Shown here piece after piece: positions 49,909 through 62,506 of a stretch of 64,000 bases of DNA. The stretch covers positions 21,471,311-21,535,310 of the forward strand of contig NC_063155.1 in NCBI RefSeq assembly GCF_020921035.1. Direction: 5' to 3'. Every line of letters begins with the position of its first letter. Positions within the stretch are counted from its first letter, which is position 1. This DNA is from Rhodamnia argentea (taxonomy: Eukaryota; Streptophyta; Magnoliopsida; Myrtales; Myrtaceae). Made by a program: the position numbers and the translations under genes. The notes below the pieces were generated by a model. That model worked only from the letters and a program-made list of their open reading frames with translations. It did not search any database and was not told the origin of the DNA.

Positions 49909-50990
49909 CGTTTCTCGTATCCGGAGGCACAGCGAGCAAGAGATGCGCGAAACTGATTCGAAGAGGAAGAAGACGATCGACTGCCTCGCGAGCTTGGGCC
50001 GTTCTTTTGATTTTAAGACTGGAAGTAGAAAAACATGAACTCTTTAATTTTTCGGAATATTAATATTTCCTGAGAATAAAAAGGTTTTAATTGCATTATC
50101 TAGTACAGAAAGAATTCGATCTCGCCAAAACACTGGAAAAAAAAAAAAGGAGTAAAAGTTTAGGCAACATCCAAATAGAAAATTCAAAAAATAAAAATAG
50201 CAAATTCTATATATCTGTCATTTTCATTAATTAATTGAATTTTCCAACCTCTAAATGCGTCAAAATACGAGTTTTTCCCATGTGATGGCTGTTTTGCTCA
50301 TCGGATTGATCATCATTGCCAATACATTATGATTAGCAATTAGAATCAGATTATCCGATATGAATTCCGATTTCAGTGATCGGTACATCTTCTCCGTAGC
50401 CATTCATGAATTGTGCAATTAACATGCCGATATCCCACCACAAGAAAAAAAAAAAGAAAATTCAAGTAAATTATTTGGGTATATTAATTGGGAGTGTCAA
50501 GAATCCACGCTTAGTGTACCGATACCAGTTGAAATGAATTTGCCAGTGACATGTTACCGAAGTAACTAAGCGACCAAATACAAAATGAATTCAATTATAA
50601 ATTGCGGGTTGCATCGACGAAAAAAAGAAATTGCGTGTGTCGAATGGATCAGAGCCAAATTCGTGTCACATGCTTTATCAATGTCAAATGGATGGTTGGG
50701 ATCATGTTTGAGTGGGTCGAAAATGGATCCAATTCAAATTGACTTATTTAATCAAGAGTGACTCGTTTTTATGTAATACGTTTTGGTGTCCAAGTACCCA
50801 ACTCATGCTCTATGGCAATTATTCCTAACAATAAAAGCTACGCATTTTTTTGTTGTTGGTGTGATGATATGTCTTTGCCATTAGAATTGGGAAGTTGAGA
50901 TGCATTTTATTTTTTTTTACTTCATTATTATTCCTTTTTAGCTATTGTTTTCTTTTCTTTATGTTCATCTTCGGTCGTCTTCTTCTTCTT
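49909..50990. other. Spacer without a gene
   Basis: AT-rich; nothing recognised apart from short A- and T-runs. Confidence 0.45.
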
Positions 50991-50999
50991 CTTTTATAT

Positions 51000-52310
51000 A
51001 CAATTACATCCTAAAAGTATGAGTCAAAAGAATATAACTCGTTTTGACATGTCCAAACACAAGGGACTAACAATGAATTTAACTTTAAGCATCAAATGTT
51101 ATAGGTGCAAAATATGCGAAGTTTCATGCATAATTAGTAAGAGATTTCTATTATTAGTTAGATTGCGAGAGATGATTGGTTTATGACATCCAACAACGAA
51201 TATTTCTTATTTCCACAAGGCATTAGAGGGAAAAAAAAAGTGCATTTTCAACCCTTCAAAACCTTTTTTATTTTATGGATTTTAAAAACAATCATTCTGA
51301 ACAAAAACAAATAGGCCGATGTTGCTTTGGGCCCGAAAAGCCCAAATAGTAACGAAAGGGCCGATGGAGAGTTAAAATGGGCCAATTAAAACCCATCATT
51401 AGGCAGGCCTTCTTCCTTGAATAGACCCATTGCAATTTATCTTTTGAATCTTAGCCAATCCATGTATCATCCAACTTATTAAATACAATTTCAAATATAG
51501 TCACCGACCCATGTCGCCACCTCTAGAAGGTTCGGACCTAAAAACCTCTTGTCCAAGTTTGTATTGAGGGCCTAAAACGATTACTAATAAAAGTCGATTG
51601 TGTTTGGGCAAGCCACAACGATTGTGCGGGTCTATTTACTTATAAAAAAAAAAGGGTCTAAGCCTATAAGTATTGTGCCCATTAATCCATGACGCCAAGT
51701 TGTAAATAATAATGAATGAAGCTATGTAATCCCGTTTCGACTTAAATAAGAACGAGGATTTTTGGAAATTTGAAATTATTTTGACTTTGTGCTTTGCATC
51801 CTCATTTGTAAAGTGGCTCGGAGTGGAGGGATTTAAATTTTCGCATCAGCCCGTGACAACGAAGATGACATTGGACTTAAAGTTGAATTTTTTTTTTTGA
51901 CAAAAAAGAGGTCGGGGCAGAATTGGGATTGGGCTTAAAGTTAAGAGCTTTTCAGGGAATTAGGCCCTTAAATCTACGATGACAAATTGTTGGTAACATT
52001 TGATTTACAAGGAGCTTAATCAAAAAATAAATCTCCAATACGTGCCGTTTAAATAAGTCATTGCGCCCGCCTAATCGCCATTACCGTCTGTAATTTATTC
52101 CTGGAGAAGGCAAGCTGAATAAGATCTACTGTGGAAGCTTCTTGCAATGTGGATGCGACGAGCGTGTTCTTTGCATGGGGCAAACTTTTGACCAGATTCG
52201 GTCATTACTTCGAGTCCGAGTTTGAGATTATGCACTTGCCATTATTTAGATTCCATAGACGACTAGGTTTTTCAAACAAGGAAAATAAAATCGACGGAAA
52301 AAATCCATAA
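51000..52310. repeat. Tandem duplication, left copy
   Basis: Landmarks in order: 'catcaaatgttataggtgcaa' (about 51090), 'cttagccaatccatgtatcatccaactta' region (51450), 'gttcggacctaaaaacctcttg' (51530), 'gtttgggcaagccacaacgat' (51604), 'gcgacgagcgtgttctttgcatgg' region (52155), and 'gactaggtttttcaaacaagg' (52261). All recur in the same order in the right copy. Confidence 0.7.
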
Positions 52311-52479
52311 AAAAAAATAAAAATAATTCCCTAACATCAAAATGCTGTAAAAAAAATTGAGTAAATATTTAGACACTTGGGAGCAAATTAAGTATACATG
52401 TCGTTTACTTAACTAATCGTAAAGAGACCCAATCCACATTCACTAGTCTCTTTAAATATCGAAACAACATCTATACAAC

Positions 52480-53265
52480 CTGGTTTTAAAAATATGAGCC
52501 ACGGGATGGATTCATGACCCATTTCGACAGTCCTAGGCATAATAGACCAACGATAATTAAACTTCAAACATGAAATGTTATGGGTCCAACATATGCGAGG
52601 TTTTATATGTAACTAGTTAGAACTTTTTATTGTTAGTTAGATTAATGTGAGAATGACTCGTTACAACTCATTATTAGTAGGGCTTTGTTTTGTTAGACCC
52701 GCCGTAACCTTTTTCTTTCTTTCTTTCTTTTTTAAAATCTTAGCCAATTCATAGATTATCCAACTTATTAAGTACGAGATAAATTATGAGTCTCTTGTCC
52801 ATTTTGCCACCTCTACATGACGGAAGGTTCTGATCTCAAAATTCTTATATGAGTTTATATTATGGGCTTAAATGGATTACCGATAACAATTAGTAGTGTT
52901 TGGACCGGCCACAGCGATCCCGCGGGTCTATCGCTAATGATAGGATAGCAAATAAATCTCGGGAACATGTACCATTGCTAGAACTCCTTGCGCTCGTCCC
53001 ATTTACCGCTACAATCCATAATTCATTACTACATCGGATAGGATTCTCTCTTAAACCAAGGCAAGTCGAATAAGAATTGCTATAAACGCTCCCCGCAATG
53101 AGGACGCGACGCGTGTGTTCTTTCCATGTATCGAATTTTTGACCAGATCCGGTCATTAATTCGAGGCCTAGTTTGAGAACATGCATTTGCCATTATTCAG
53201 ATGCCGTAGACGGCTAGGTTTTTCAAATAAGGAAATAAAATCGACGGAGAAATTCAAAGAATTGC
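52480..53265. repeat. Tandem duplication, right copy
   Basis: Matches the left copy in order: 'catgaaatgttatgggtccaa' (about 52570), 'cttagccaattcatagattatcc' (52740), 'aaggttctgatctcaaaattcttat' (52825), 'gtttggaccggccacagcgat' (52898), 'gacgcgtgtgttctttccatg' (53108) and 'ggctaggtttttcaaataagg' (53211). It is shorter than the left copy, which has extra sequence at about 51640-52060. Confidence 0.7.
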
Positions 53266-53494
53266 TTTTTAATTGTTTGCAATCCCATAGCCATATGCCA
53301 AAAACCATCCTCTTACCCTCTCTATGAGAAATACAAGGAAAAAAGATAAGCAAATTCCTAACAAAATTTTAGGTAATTCCAAGGAATAAAATTAATGTAA
53401 TTTGTTTTTTTTCCTCAAAAATTTAAAACCAGGATCCAACTCATATTTTCAAGTCATGAGGGGTAGAAAAGGAATACAAAATATCCAAGGACCC

Positions 53495-53502
53495 TATAAA
53501 TA
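53495..53502 (+). promoter_or_regulatory. TATA box of AT-hook gene
   Basis: TATAAATA, about 205 bp before the first in-frame ATG. Confidence 0.55.
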
Positions 53503-53699
53503 ATGGTGCCCTTAGACAGTTCTCCACAAGTCTTAAGGACCAATTACAAGAAAAGAGTTGAGGTTCTTGTCTTGCTCCTTTTCAAAATTAAAATTTTTTG
53601 TCTTCCCTCATTTTCATTTTTATAGCCCCTTTTTGAGAGAGGTTGAGATAGAGAGGAACTCAAGAATCATGTATTAAAAACTAGTACAACTTCATTTCC

Positions 53700-53717
53700 A
53701 TGGTCTATGCAGGATAG
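53700..53717 (+). promoter_or_regulatory. Upstream ORF overlapping the AT-hook start
   Basis: ATG in a strong context (ccATGG) opens a five-codon frame that ends in TAG at 53717, overlapping the out-of-frame ATG at 53707. It could favour starting at the next ATG (53737) by reinitiation. Inference only. Confidence 0.4.
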
Positions 53718-56095
53718 CGTGGCAAAACATTTCGCCATGGACATGCCGAGCCAGACTGTTGGGGCCGAGGGAGTGAAAAAGGAGGACTCGGACGAGACCT
53801 TGTCGTCGCCGGAAGCTACGGTGGCCGCTGACGCCGGCGCTGGAGGAGAAAGGGTGTTGGCCCTGAAACCCGAGCCGAGCACTGTCGGGAAGAGGAAACG
53901 TGGTCGCCCTCGAAAGACCGTCGTCGACGAAACAATGATGGGCCCGCCTCCCGCACCGGCACCGTTGAGGGATGCGGCGGCTTCCCGTGCGGCTCCTCCA
54001 CATGCCGAGTCGTCCTCGGCTGCCAGGCACGGAAGAGGGAGGCCGAAGAAAGCTTTTAAGATTAAGCTCATGCAAATTCCTCCTAGTAAGTTCCCTCCGA
54101 GTCCGATCAACGCCTTTATTCATGTGTAATACTTCCTCTTTATTAATATGCCCATTTCTTAATAATGACTCGACGAGTAACAATCTCTGTCGATGTTAGA
54201 TGCCCCGAATGAGGGAATCCCTACATGTACACGACTCCTTCAAATTAAAACTTTTAGATCTTCTCTCGATCTAATTAGAGATCTAATCTCTCAATTTACC
54301 AACTACTCTCATAGAGTACGATAGTCGCTCTAAAATACAAGTGACGATTTTCGTAGTGGTCCTAAAAAATGGATTTGAGCTCTTTTCTTGTAATTTTTGC
54401 GTTAGATCTATCGATCGGTTGATCGGATCGGATCGGGTCGGGTCGGATCGGATACATACGTTTGATCTATCGGGCTTGCGCTGCAAAACAGTGGAGCAGA
54501 AAAATGAAATGGGCGACTGCTGGGCATCGAAAGGGCCGAAACTGGCACCACAGCAATACGGATTTACCAAATTGCCCTCGAATTTTATTTCGCTTATTGA
54601 ATCTCTGAAATCTCTATTATTCATTGAAAGAAAAGAATTAAATGCGTAGCCCGAAGACATATGTTTCATGGCGAAAACTAACGTAACACCCCTTTGCAGC
54701 CGGGCTCGTTCATAATCTCGGATCGGCCTTCAAGCCGCTCGTCCTGACGGTGCCCGTGGGACGTGTACGTATCAGTGTACATATGAATTTGGTTATCCTA
54801 GTATTCCGATTTCTTCCGTCGCCGACTTAGTCGGTGATCTGATTTCAAACATCTGCTTAATTGTGGTTTTCAGGACATCATTCAAGAGCTGTCATCATAT
54901 GTTCAGGATGATGATACAACGTTGGTTCCTTTCAGTGCTACTGGTGAAGTCTCTTCTATCACCTTCTATAGCAGCGATCCTGATGGAGAAAAAACCCACT
55001 ACGAGGTTTTTCAGTTTCTCACTCCGTTGTTATTGACTCTTTCGGAACGTTTATAGGCTTTTTCGGCGTGCTCGCCGGAAAAATTATTCTCGAGAAAGGG
55101 CCTTAATAGTAGTTGGCTTTTGATCTGATGAGATTTTCTGCTGTGCTGTTCCCGGAACACGGTAAAGTCGTAGGGCTCAATTAGGTGACTGCTGACATTC
55201 CACCGGCAATTGACGATCATCGTCAACCCTCGGCCGGCTCAGAAAGGGCCCGAGACTGTTGCCATGTTTTGGTGCACAGCACGGTAGAAAGACCCTCGTT
55301 ACTTCGCCCAATTAGCACTGCTTGTGTCGAAGATCGACTACGAATGACCATGTTTTGCCGATGAAATTCGACTGTTACTCCCCGCTAGAAACTTTGCAAT
55401 TCTTTTATGTGACCAACTGATGTTATTGCAGGGCCGCTTTGTGATTAATGTTCTGCAAGGGTCATTGAACCGGAAATATGGGATGTTGAGTTTAATGATG
55501 ACAGATCCTCAAGGGCGATATATCGGCGGCACCCTCGCCGGTCCTCTAGTTGCCGGCAACCATGTTCAAGTAATAAGTCATGCCTTCATTTGCTTTCTTT
55601 CAGTTCCATTCTTTCGTAAGACTCCAATTTTTGGTCTTACAAATTCCAACTTACGAAAATGCTACTGATGACACCAGATTTTCGGATTGGGTTTCTGTTA
55701 ATCAGATTATTTTCGGCACCTATAACGACATCATGGAGCGGAAGAACAAGAGAAAGCAGCGCTCAGCTAATGCTTTTGCAGCTGCGGCTGCTCAGACCAA
55801 GAATGATGTCGACGATGCGGAGCTGGTGGACGTCCCCGTGTGCGTGGGTGAGGTGGCAGAAGGCAATGCAAATGGCAGCTCCCCAGGACCTGAGGGATCG
55901 GACGAGGAAGAGCCGATCATGGCCGGCCCTATTACTATCGTGCCGCCAGCCTCGAGTCTCCCCGAGGGATCGGACGAGGAAGAGCCGATCATGGCCACCC
56001 CTATTACCGTTGTGCCACCGGCCTCGAGTCTCCCCGCGACACCGGAAGACGAGAATGAGTCCGTGGATGTCTGTGGCAGTGACTCTGAGAAGTGA
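53707..56095 (+). CDS. AHL: AT-hook protein with PPC/DUF296 domain (AHL family)
   Basis: Nuclear protein that binds AT-rich DNA in the minor groove and acts in chromatin and growth control. Exons 53707-54085, 54700-54764, 54874-55005, 55432-55569 and 55706-56095; GT-AG and in phase; 367 residues. Two AT-hooks are seen: KRKRGRPRK (about 62-70) and HGRGRPKKA (about 107-115). The PPC domain follows (about 130-260): FKPLVLTVPVGRDIIQELSSYVQ, FSATGEVSSITFYSSDPDG, THYEGRFVINVLQGS, GRYIGGTLAGPLVAGNHVQIIFGTY. It is a divergent member: the usual GRFEILSLSG is GRFVINVLQG. The tail is acidic with a 24-residue unit repeated (about 300-347). M11 has a better start context than M1 and may be the real start. 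The last acceptor (55705) was chosen for phase and for the IIFGTYND continuation. Confidence 0.82.
55893..56037 (+). repeat. 72-bp tandem duplication in last exon of AT-hook gene
   Basis: Two head-to-tail copies encode EGSDEEEPIMAGPITIVPPA... and EGSDEEEPIMATPITVVPPA..., each 24 residues. The DNA copies differ at only a few positions, so the duplication looks recent. Confidence 0.85.
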
Positions 56096-56561
56096 AGTTC
56101 TAGCCCTGGCGAGCAAGACCGTTGTTTTGGAAGCTCCCGTCATCGCCATCGTCGTAGTTTTCCCTTCTGTTGTTATTTTCTTTCGGTTTAATTTCCGTGA
56201 ATCGGACTTACCTGATGTAATCTTGCTTTATGAATAACGACTGTTATCCCGTTTTCTTCATGTTTGTTTTCACTTCATTTCCGGATCAATTCTTACCATG
56301 GATTTGCATATAGCATATGCAGTTTCCATCTGAACTCTGCATACGCATGCTGTATCAGTACCGGTCTGTGAATTCGTCTTCCAAGCAAAGGAAATGCCAC
56401 TGATAGTTCTTGCTTTACGAATTCCCACTGCTATTTTACCGTTACCGGCGAAAGAAATTCGGCCTCAGCCGTGGACGAATTGGTGTCCTGGTTTCACTAA
56501 AGCGGGGCTAGTATCTGCATTCATATGATCGGACCAGCTTTTGGGAACAAACTACATCTGT

Positions 56562-57001
56562 TTACACATTAGCAAATAAACGGTACTTGCCAGCGTCGAG
56601 GGCTATTTGCCTAACCGCCGCAACAGCTGCAATGACCGCCACTGTCGAGAACACCACGGCAATGGTGATGTTCAGCCAGAAGATGGGGCTCCGTCTCGAG
56701 GGCTTGAAGGTCAAGTTGTAGAAGACCACGGGCAAGATGAAGTCCAGAGGCAGGAACCCGAATGCTCCGATCAGAGAATTGATGTCCCCGAAGAAGGGGA
56801 GCATCGCTGCTAGTGTCGTTGCCGCAACGACGGATATCGACCGAGAGATCAGGCGAGGTATGACATTTCGTGCAGAGAATTCACTGCTCTTGGGGTCCGC
56901 AAACGTTTTCTCGAGAACTTCATTAGTAGGCTGCAGATAAACCTGCCCAAAAACGCGATTCATTCTTATCATTTTATCGCCGTCGCATATTCCACCCGCC
57001 C

Positions 57002-57054
<53 letters not shown>

Positions 57055-60000
57055 TTCTTACTACACCAACAGCTGACAGTTGAAGAATGGTGAACATGTT
57101 GGTCATCAAAATGAACCATTTCGGAACCAGCGCCTTCCCGTTGACCAAGAAGTTACTGAGGAGGAGCCCTTCTGCTTGGTTGCCGAAGGCCCAATAACCT
57201 GAGATTGCGACGCTGAAGAAAGTGACCACGACCACGGTGAAGCACACGCACAGCCCCTTGAACATCTTCCCCGTCACCGGAGGCGCCAGCGTGGCCTGCA
57301 AATCAAATTTACACGGACCCAACGCGATGGGCTAAAAGTTAAAACCGGTGGCACAAATGCTGAACCGTTATCGTTCATCAAATCTCTCTGCCTCACCGAT
57401 TCAAGCGGACACCGAATCATATCGAACTAAACAAGACACACATCACGAGCATCAGACCTGAATTTCAGGAATAATCCCATTCCCATACGTCGTCGCGATA
57501 ATGGCAATGGCATTGAAGATGCCGAAGATGCGATCTGGAGTGTCCCCTACCAACGAATAGTCCCTCTCGGGCCCCTTGGACGAAAGCCCTGCAGCCAGAA
57601 AGAGGAGAAACTCGACATCAAATACTATGTTGTGAACCGGTTCGCTTTGCTTTTTACACAGCACGAGCGCCGCTTGAATTTCATGTCCGGGTCGATACTT
57701 ACCAATGTAGATGGAACCGCCAGTGGCGCAAGCGCTGTAGAGAAGGGACAAAACCAACGACACCATATTGATGTGCCTGAGGGAGTGGAAGGATGGCATT
57801 TGAGCTAGGAATAACATCAAGCATCCGAAGATTATGACGAACTCGTAGAGCTTCATCGTCCCGTCCGGCTTCGAAAGCAAGTAGATCGTCTGGGAGTGTT
57901 TGGAACCACAAAAGAATGACCTCTCTATACACTAAAGTACGGCTAAGCAGGTAAAAAAAAAACAGAGGAGCAAACTGGTAAATAGTTTCGGTGGCCAGAC
58001 CTTGAGGCATTCTCCTCCCAGAAGAGTGCAACCAACAACAGCACCGTAGCAGACCATGAATTGGACCGGACCGACGAAAAACTTCCCCCATCTCGGCCCT
58101 GCGCAAACCCGGTTTTGGTTTCATAGTTAGCCTTGTTCACTTCTAAACAGTAAGTGCCCGTTCTTCACGGTGCCGAACAAGCCACGCATGCAGAAACTTC
58201 TACAAAAAGCTTACGACGTTGCCGTATCGGGTTATATCTAACTATACACACATGACATTCGGCTCGATCAACATGATCATAAGCCACTTATGTTCCACAA
58301 CTTACTCTAAAAGAAAAGGAATGATCTGAGTTATTGGTAGCTCAAAGGACTAGCCTAGAGCTACTTTCTACCACAGGGCGTTAGGAAATTGCAATGTCAA
58401 GAGGTTTCTCGAATTTTCTTGGCCAAAGGGTCAATGGTCAAAGCACGGAAATCTCAGAATGCCAAACGATAATACCATGCGTTTTGGGTATTTTATACTG
58501 ATCGACAAAACATGCACATCAAATCAAATTGCACACCACGATAGAAAAGCGGGATGACCTGCGACTTTGACCGCGGATCACCATCCGAAAATGGCGGATG
58601 CGGTCCGATCGGGGCCACTAGATCGAAAGCATCACAAACAACGAGTTCAAGTAACCCATACGAGGATAGCATGTATTCACGCACGCTTTTCAAATTCAAA
58701 CGATTGACCACGTGCTTCGAAACAAACTTGTCCTAAAGTTCAAGGCGAATCTCTTGATCTCGGACACGGACTTTTGAGGTTAGCATGTTGAACGGAATGT
58801 TCCGTGGTTCGGACTTACCCATGATGTCGTGAGCCATGTCTCTGAACCGAAGATGCCGGTGGCCCATCTGGGCGTGGTGCTCCAGGACGAGCGATATGAG
58901 GTTGTAGGAGTAGAAGGTCACGAGTGCTGCGACGACCAGGCAAATGATCCCGCCCGCCCACCCCAGGAGGGCGAAAGCATAGGGAAGGCTGAGAAGAGCC
59001 GGTGCCACGATGGACGTGGTCAAGTGGTATCCGCAGTGAATCCATGACCCTGTTTCAATTCCAATTCCCAAACAATAATCAGTTGATTCTTTCAAGTAAG
59101 GAATTCAGCAACATGTCCTAGCCCAGGAGCCCTAATCTTTGAGGAAAAAAAAATTGAAAAAAAAAATGGAGAAGAAAAAGCCGGAGGCCCCTCCGCATTA
59201 AAGCATCTCGCCCAATAACGGCACTCCAGCTAGACATCACAATGTAATCATAATTGTCGTTCTAAATTTCAAACAAGGTGTGATTAAATATATAATCAAT
59301 ATTGCGAGCAAGGAAATGATTTGCCTGATAATAAAACTTGAGTTCGAACATATTAATATATATATAGTTAGATTCATCTTCATTCAAAAGCTCAAAATCA
59401 ATAAATTATGGATCATCCATGATACATTAACTGTTATACACTACTTCAATTTTTCGATGCAATATTTTTCCAATACACGCGGGCATCATGACAATTATGG
59501 TTCGATACGTGTTATGCATACTCTAGTGATAGTAATTCGCACATAATCTTGGAGGGAGACGCATGCGTACGTGTCTTCTTGTAATAAGTTGGGCAAAAAT
59601 TAGTTAAAACGACAAGACATCTTCTTGGCCACACATCTTTGAATCGGTGGGAGACATTTATGGTGCTTTGTTTTTCTCCTCAGAGGTGACCCCACCCACG
59701 TTACATGACTTTACACAAGGCTAAAAAAAAAAGGAAAAGATTTTATTACATTAACATTTTATTATTATTTAAAATGAATTCACCACCTATCAACTATCAT
59801 GTTGTTGAAGTGCGCAAACAAGAAATTCTGAATATTCATCGCGTGGCCGACAGTCTTCCCTCGATCGAGGAGGGACTTTTAGGAAGTAATCTCAAACCCA
59901 GTATGCTCACGAACATAAATCGGAGAACATACATCTGTCGTTAACTTGAGATTAGTACGGGATCTCGCTCTCTCTCTCTCTCTCTCTCATCATAGAGTCG

Positions 60001-60228
60001 TTGAATACTGATAACAGACGCGGCGGAGGAGGCGGCGGCAGCGGCGGCGGCTGTTGCAGAGCACGAGAAGAGTATAGAGGAGAGATGGAAGTTACCTTTA
60101 GATTTGAGAACGAAGAGAGCACCAGCGTCGAGCTCCTTCTGATGGTGATCTTGCGGAGCTCGTACTACTTTCCCCGCATCATCTCCTTCTTGCACGCCCG
60201 CCACTGAGCTCGATCGCAGAAGCCCCAT
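56562..60228 (-). CDS. GAT1: GABA transporter 1-like amino acid permease (AAAP family)
   Basis: Proton-coupled transporter of GABA or related amino acids at the plasma membrane. Exons on the minus strand: 60228-60096, 59049-58819, 58098-58001, 57889-57703, 57588-57458, 57295-57062 and 56942-56562; GT-AG and in phase; 464 residues. After a polar N-terminus come [44 protein letters not shown] (first membrane helices), [11 protein letters not shown]-like [71 protein letters not shown], and the tail AAMLPFFGDINSLIGAFGFLPLDFILPVVFYNLTFKPSRRS. About ten hydrophobic segments are visible. These phrases match Arabidopsis GAT1 closely. It converges on the AT-hook gene, 466 bp apart. Substrate is inferred from family; several close paralogues exist in plants. 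Confidence 0.9.
57011..57052 (-). repeat. CT microsatellite near GABA-transporter intron 6 donor
   Basis: About 20 GA units on the plus strand (CT in the sense of the gene), starting some ten bases inside the intron and flanked by a short CG repeat. Confidence 0.85.
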
Positions 60229-60346
60229 CTCTCTCTCGACCTCTCTCTCTATGCGTGTGTGGGGAGAAGAACTCTCGTAAGAGAAAGGAAATCGAAACAG
60301 AGCGGAGCGGCAATTGATCGGGATCGACGGGGAAAATGATGCGGGA

Positions 60347-60354
60347 CTATATAG
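60347..60354 (-). promoter_or_regulatory. TATA box of GABA-transporter-like gene
   Basis: CTATATAG, about 120 bp before the start codon on the minus strand. Confidence 0.5.
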
Positions 60355-60965
60355 GCAGGGATGTGAACATACGAGTCAACGAGTTTGCCCCTTGGCGGAG
60401 AAGATGATGAAATGATTCCTCCCTTAGACTCTTCCGTTCAGCGGGGCATTAGGACCCACTTCACATTCACACTTCCCGTATACCTTCCGGTCCCGACCGA
60501 CTCGTTTATAAAATAATACCAACCTTGTTCGACCCGAGCTTGCACGTGTGGATCTGTGTACTTACATTGGCATTTAGATACAGGTTCGGATTCTCATAGT
60601 TCCCCAGTCGCAAACCGTTCATTATTCGGGTCGCGCACTCGGACTTCGACCCGCATGCTATCCTAGAGTTTTCCTTATATATAGAAAAATGTAAGTTGGT
60701 TTAATCTGTCTCTTGATCATTCGTACTTCTTATTGATGAAATAATTATTAATAGATCTATCTTTTTTAATCTTAATACAGCAATCATATATTGTCCGAGT
60801 TAATTTTCACTCATCTCACTTTGCTCCCCGACAATCCTTTAATCCGAGACCGCAATAAGATAAACACATTCTCTTGAGACGTAATTAAGGTGACTAAATA
60901 TATGTAGAATCACATGCTCTAAGTAAGAAATGAAAAGGCAGCAAAAAAAAATTGAAAATAGATTA
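60355..60965. other. Spacer without a gene
   Basis: Upstream flank of the GABA-transporter-like gene. No motif or repeat recognised beyond AT-rich stretches. Confidence 0.4.
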
Positions 60966-61250
60966 TATGGAATTCACATTGAATTTTCAAAAAATCCTAA
61001 ACCTATTATACGGCGGCCAATTTATATCTAAATATTTTAATTATTCTGATTTAGCCCTAAATGTTTTGACTATTTACCAATTTAATCCTAAATATTTTGA
61101 CAGTTTACCCATTTCGCCTAGTTATTTACATAATAGGTTTAAAACGAAATTGACAAGTCGTCAAAATATTTTTAAAATAGGCACACTTAAAAAATTTAGG
61201 ATTGAAGTGATCTTTGTACAATAAATTTAGGACCTTTTGGACTTTTTAAA
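60966..61250. repeat. Composite AT repeat family, copy without GC core
   Basis: Left arm units: 'aaatcctaaacctattatac' and 'tttaatcctaaatattttgac'. Right arm units: 'aaatttaggattgaagtgat' and 'aaatttaggaccttttgg'. The arms are inverted. Confidence 0.55.
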
Positions 61251-62107
61251 TAACAATTCGTGATCGGCGAAGTTGTGTATCGTCACTCGATTGGCCGTCA
61301 ATTCGGAGGCGCACCCCACATGGCGACCTTAAGCGATGACTTGTAACGTTCACTGCTTAAGCGATTGAATTTTCAATGAAGGTTTGCCAGCCGAATGCAA
61401 GCCAGTCGAAGGACACCAAATTCTATGGATTGCGTAATCCAAATCGATCGTCGATTAGTCTGAAGCCCAGAATAAAAGTCAACGGGTGCAGATGCGTGAT
61501 TGGGAGAGAAAAGATTCGTAATTTGACCACGTGAGAAAACGTGGGAACAGAGAGAGAGTTTAATATCTTGTACTCTTCAATCGAAGGATGCTGAAATTTT
61601 TTTCGACTGATTGTCTAATGAAGAATTGCTTCTTCTTCTTTTTTTTCACAGAAAGGACCACAAAAAACAGAAAAAGAAAGAAGAACTTGACCAAACAGCC
61701 CACGCTTTTTTAGTTGAGCTTTGACCGGCAAATAATATTTTTGAAAAAATTATCCAATCAATCCTCGACCTACCGTATAAATTTCAATTGGGATGTTAAT
61801 TTTCGTCGTAGTTCGAATTTTATCTATCAAATGAAGTTGGTTCGTTTTGAAAAGAAGAAGAAGAAAATGATAATTTCAATTTAAGTTATAAACTTCGATA
61901 TTGCTAATTTAGTCCTTTTAACTTTGCCCGAAATTTCAATGTAGTCATTCCGGTTAATTTGACAAGACAATCCAATCTCCAATGTTGGGGTCAAAAGCTG
62001 CTTAGCTTTTAGATGGGTCGCTCAGAGAAGCATTTGAGATTTCGGATGAAAAAACGCTATACCGGGGAAAACGAGGAGAGCTTCTGTAAGTGAGAGGCGG
62101 GAGAAAC
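61251..62107. other. Spacer without a gene
   Basis: Mixed AT-rich DNA; no open frame or repeat worth naming. Confidence 0.4.
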
Positions 62108-62450
62108 TAGGGGTGTGCAACCGGACCGGATCACCTGAAAAATAAATTTAGGAATCAATTCCTATTCAAACCAGTTTGGGTACATATTCTAATTTTTGGG
62201 AACCGGATAGAACCGGTCCGATTCTCAATTTCAAGCGAAGACCCACCTAGAAATCGGACCTGTTTTGAAATCGGTTTTTAACTATTGTTAAAAAACTATA
62301 TATAGTCTCGCTCGCTTCATCTCCTCTGTTTTTAGTGGATTGCAATTTCTATTGCTCATATTAGGGATAGTTGTTTTTGGCGGATACCCGAATTTTAATA
62401 TTCAATCTTTCGTTGCTAATCACATTATTTTGTTGGAAAAAATAAAATTT

Positions 62451-62506
<56 letters not shown>

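Noticed and set aside
49426-49956. 176-codon plus-strand frame opposite the tubulin cofactor gene
   Set aside because: Shadow of a GC-rich coding exon; no domain, while the minus frame is a full TBCC protein.
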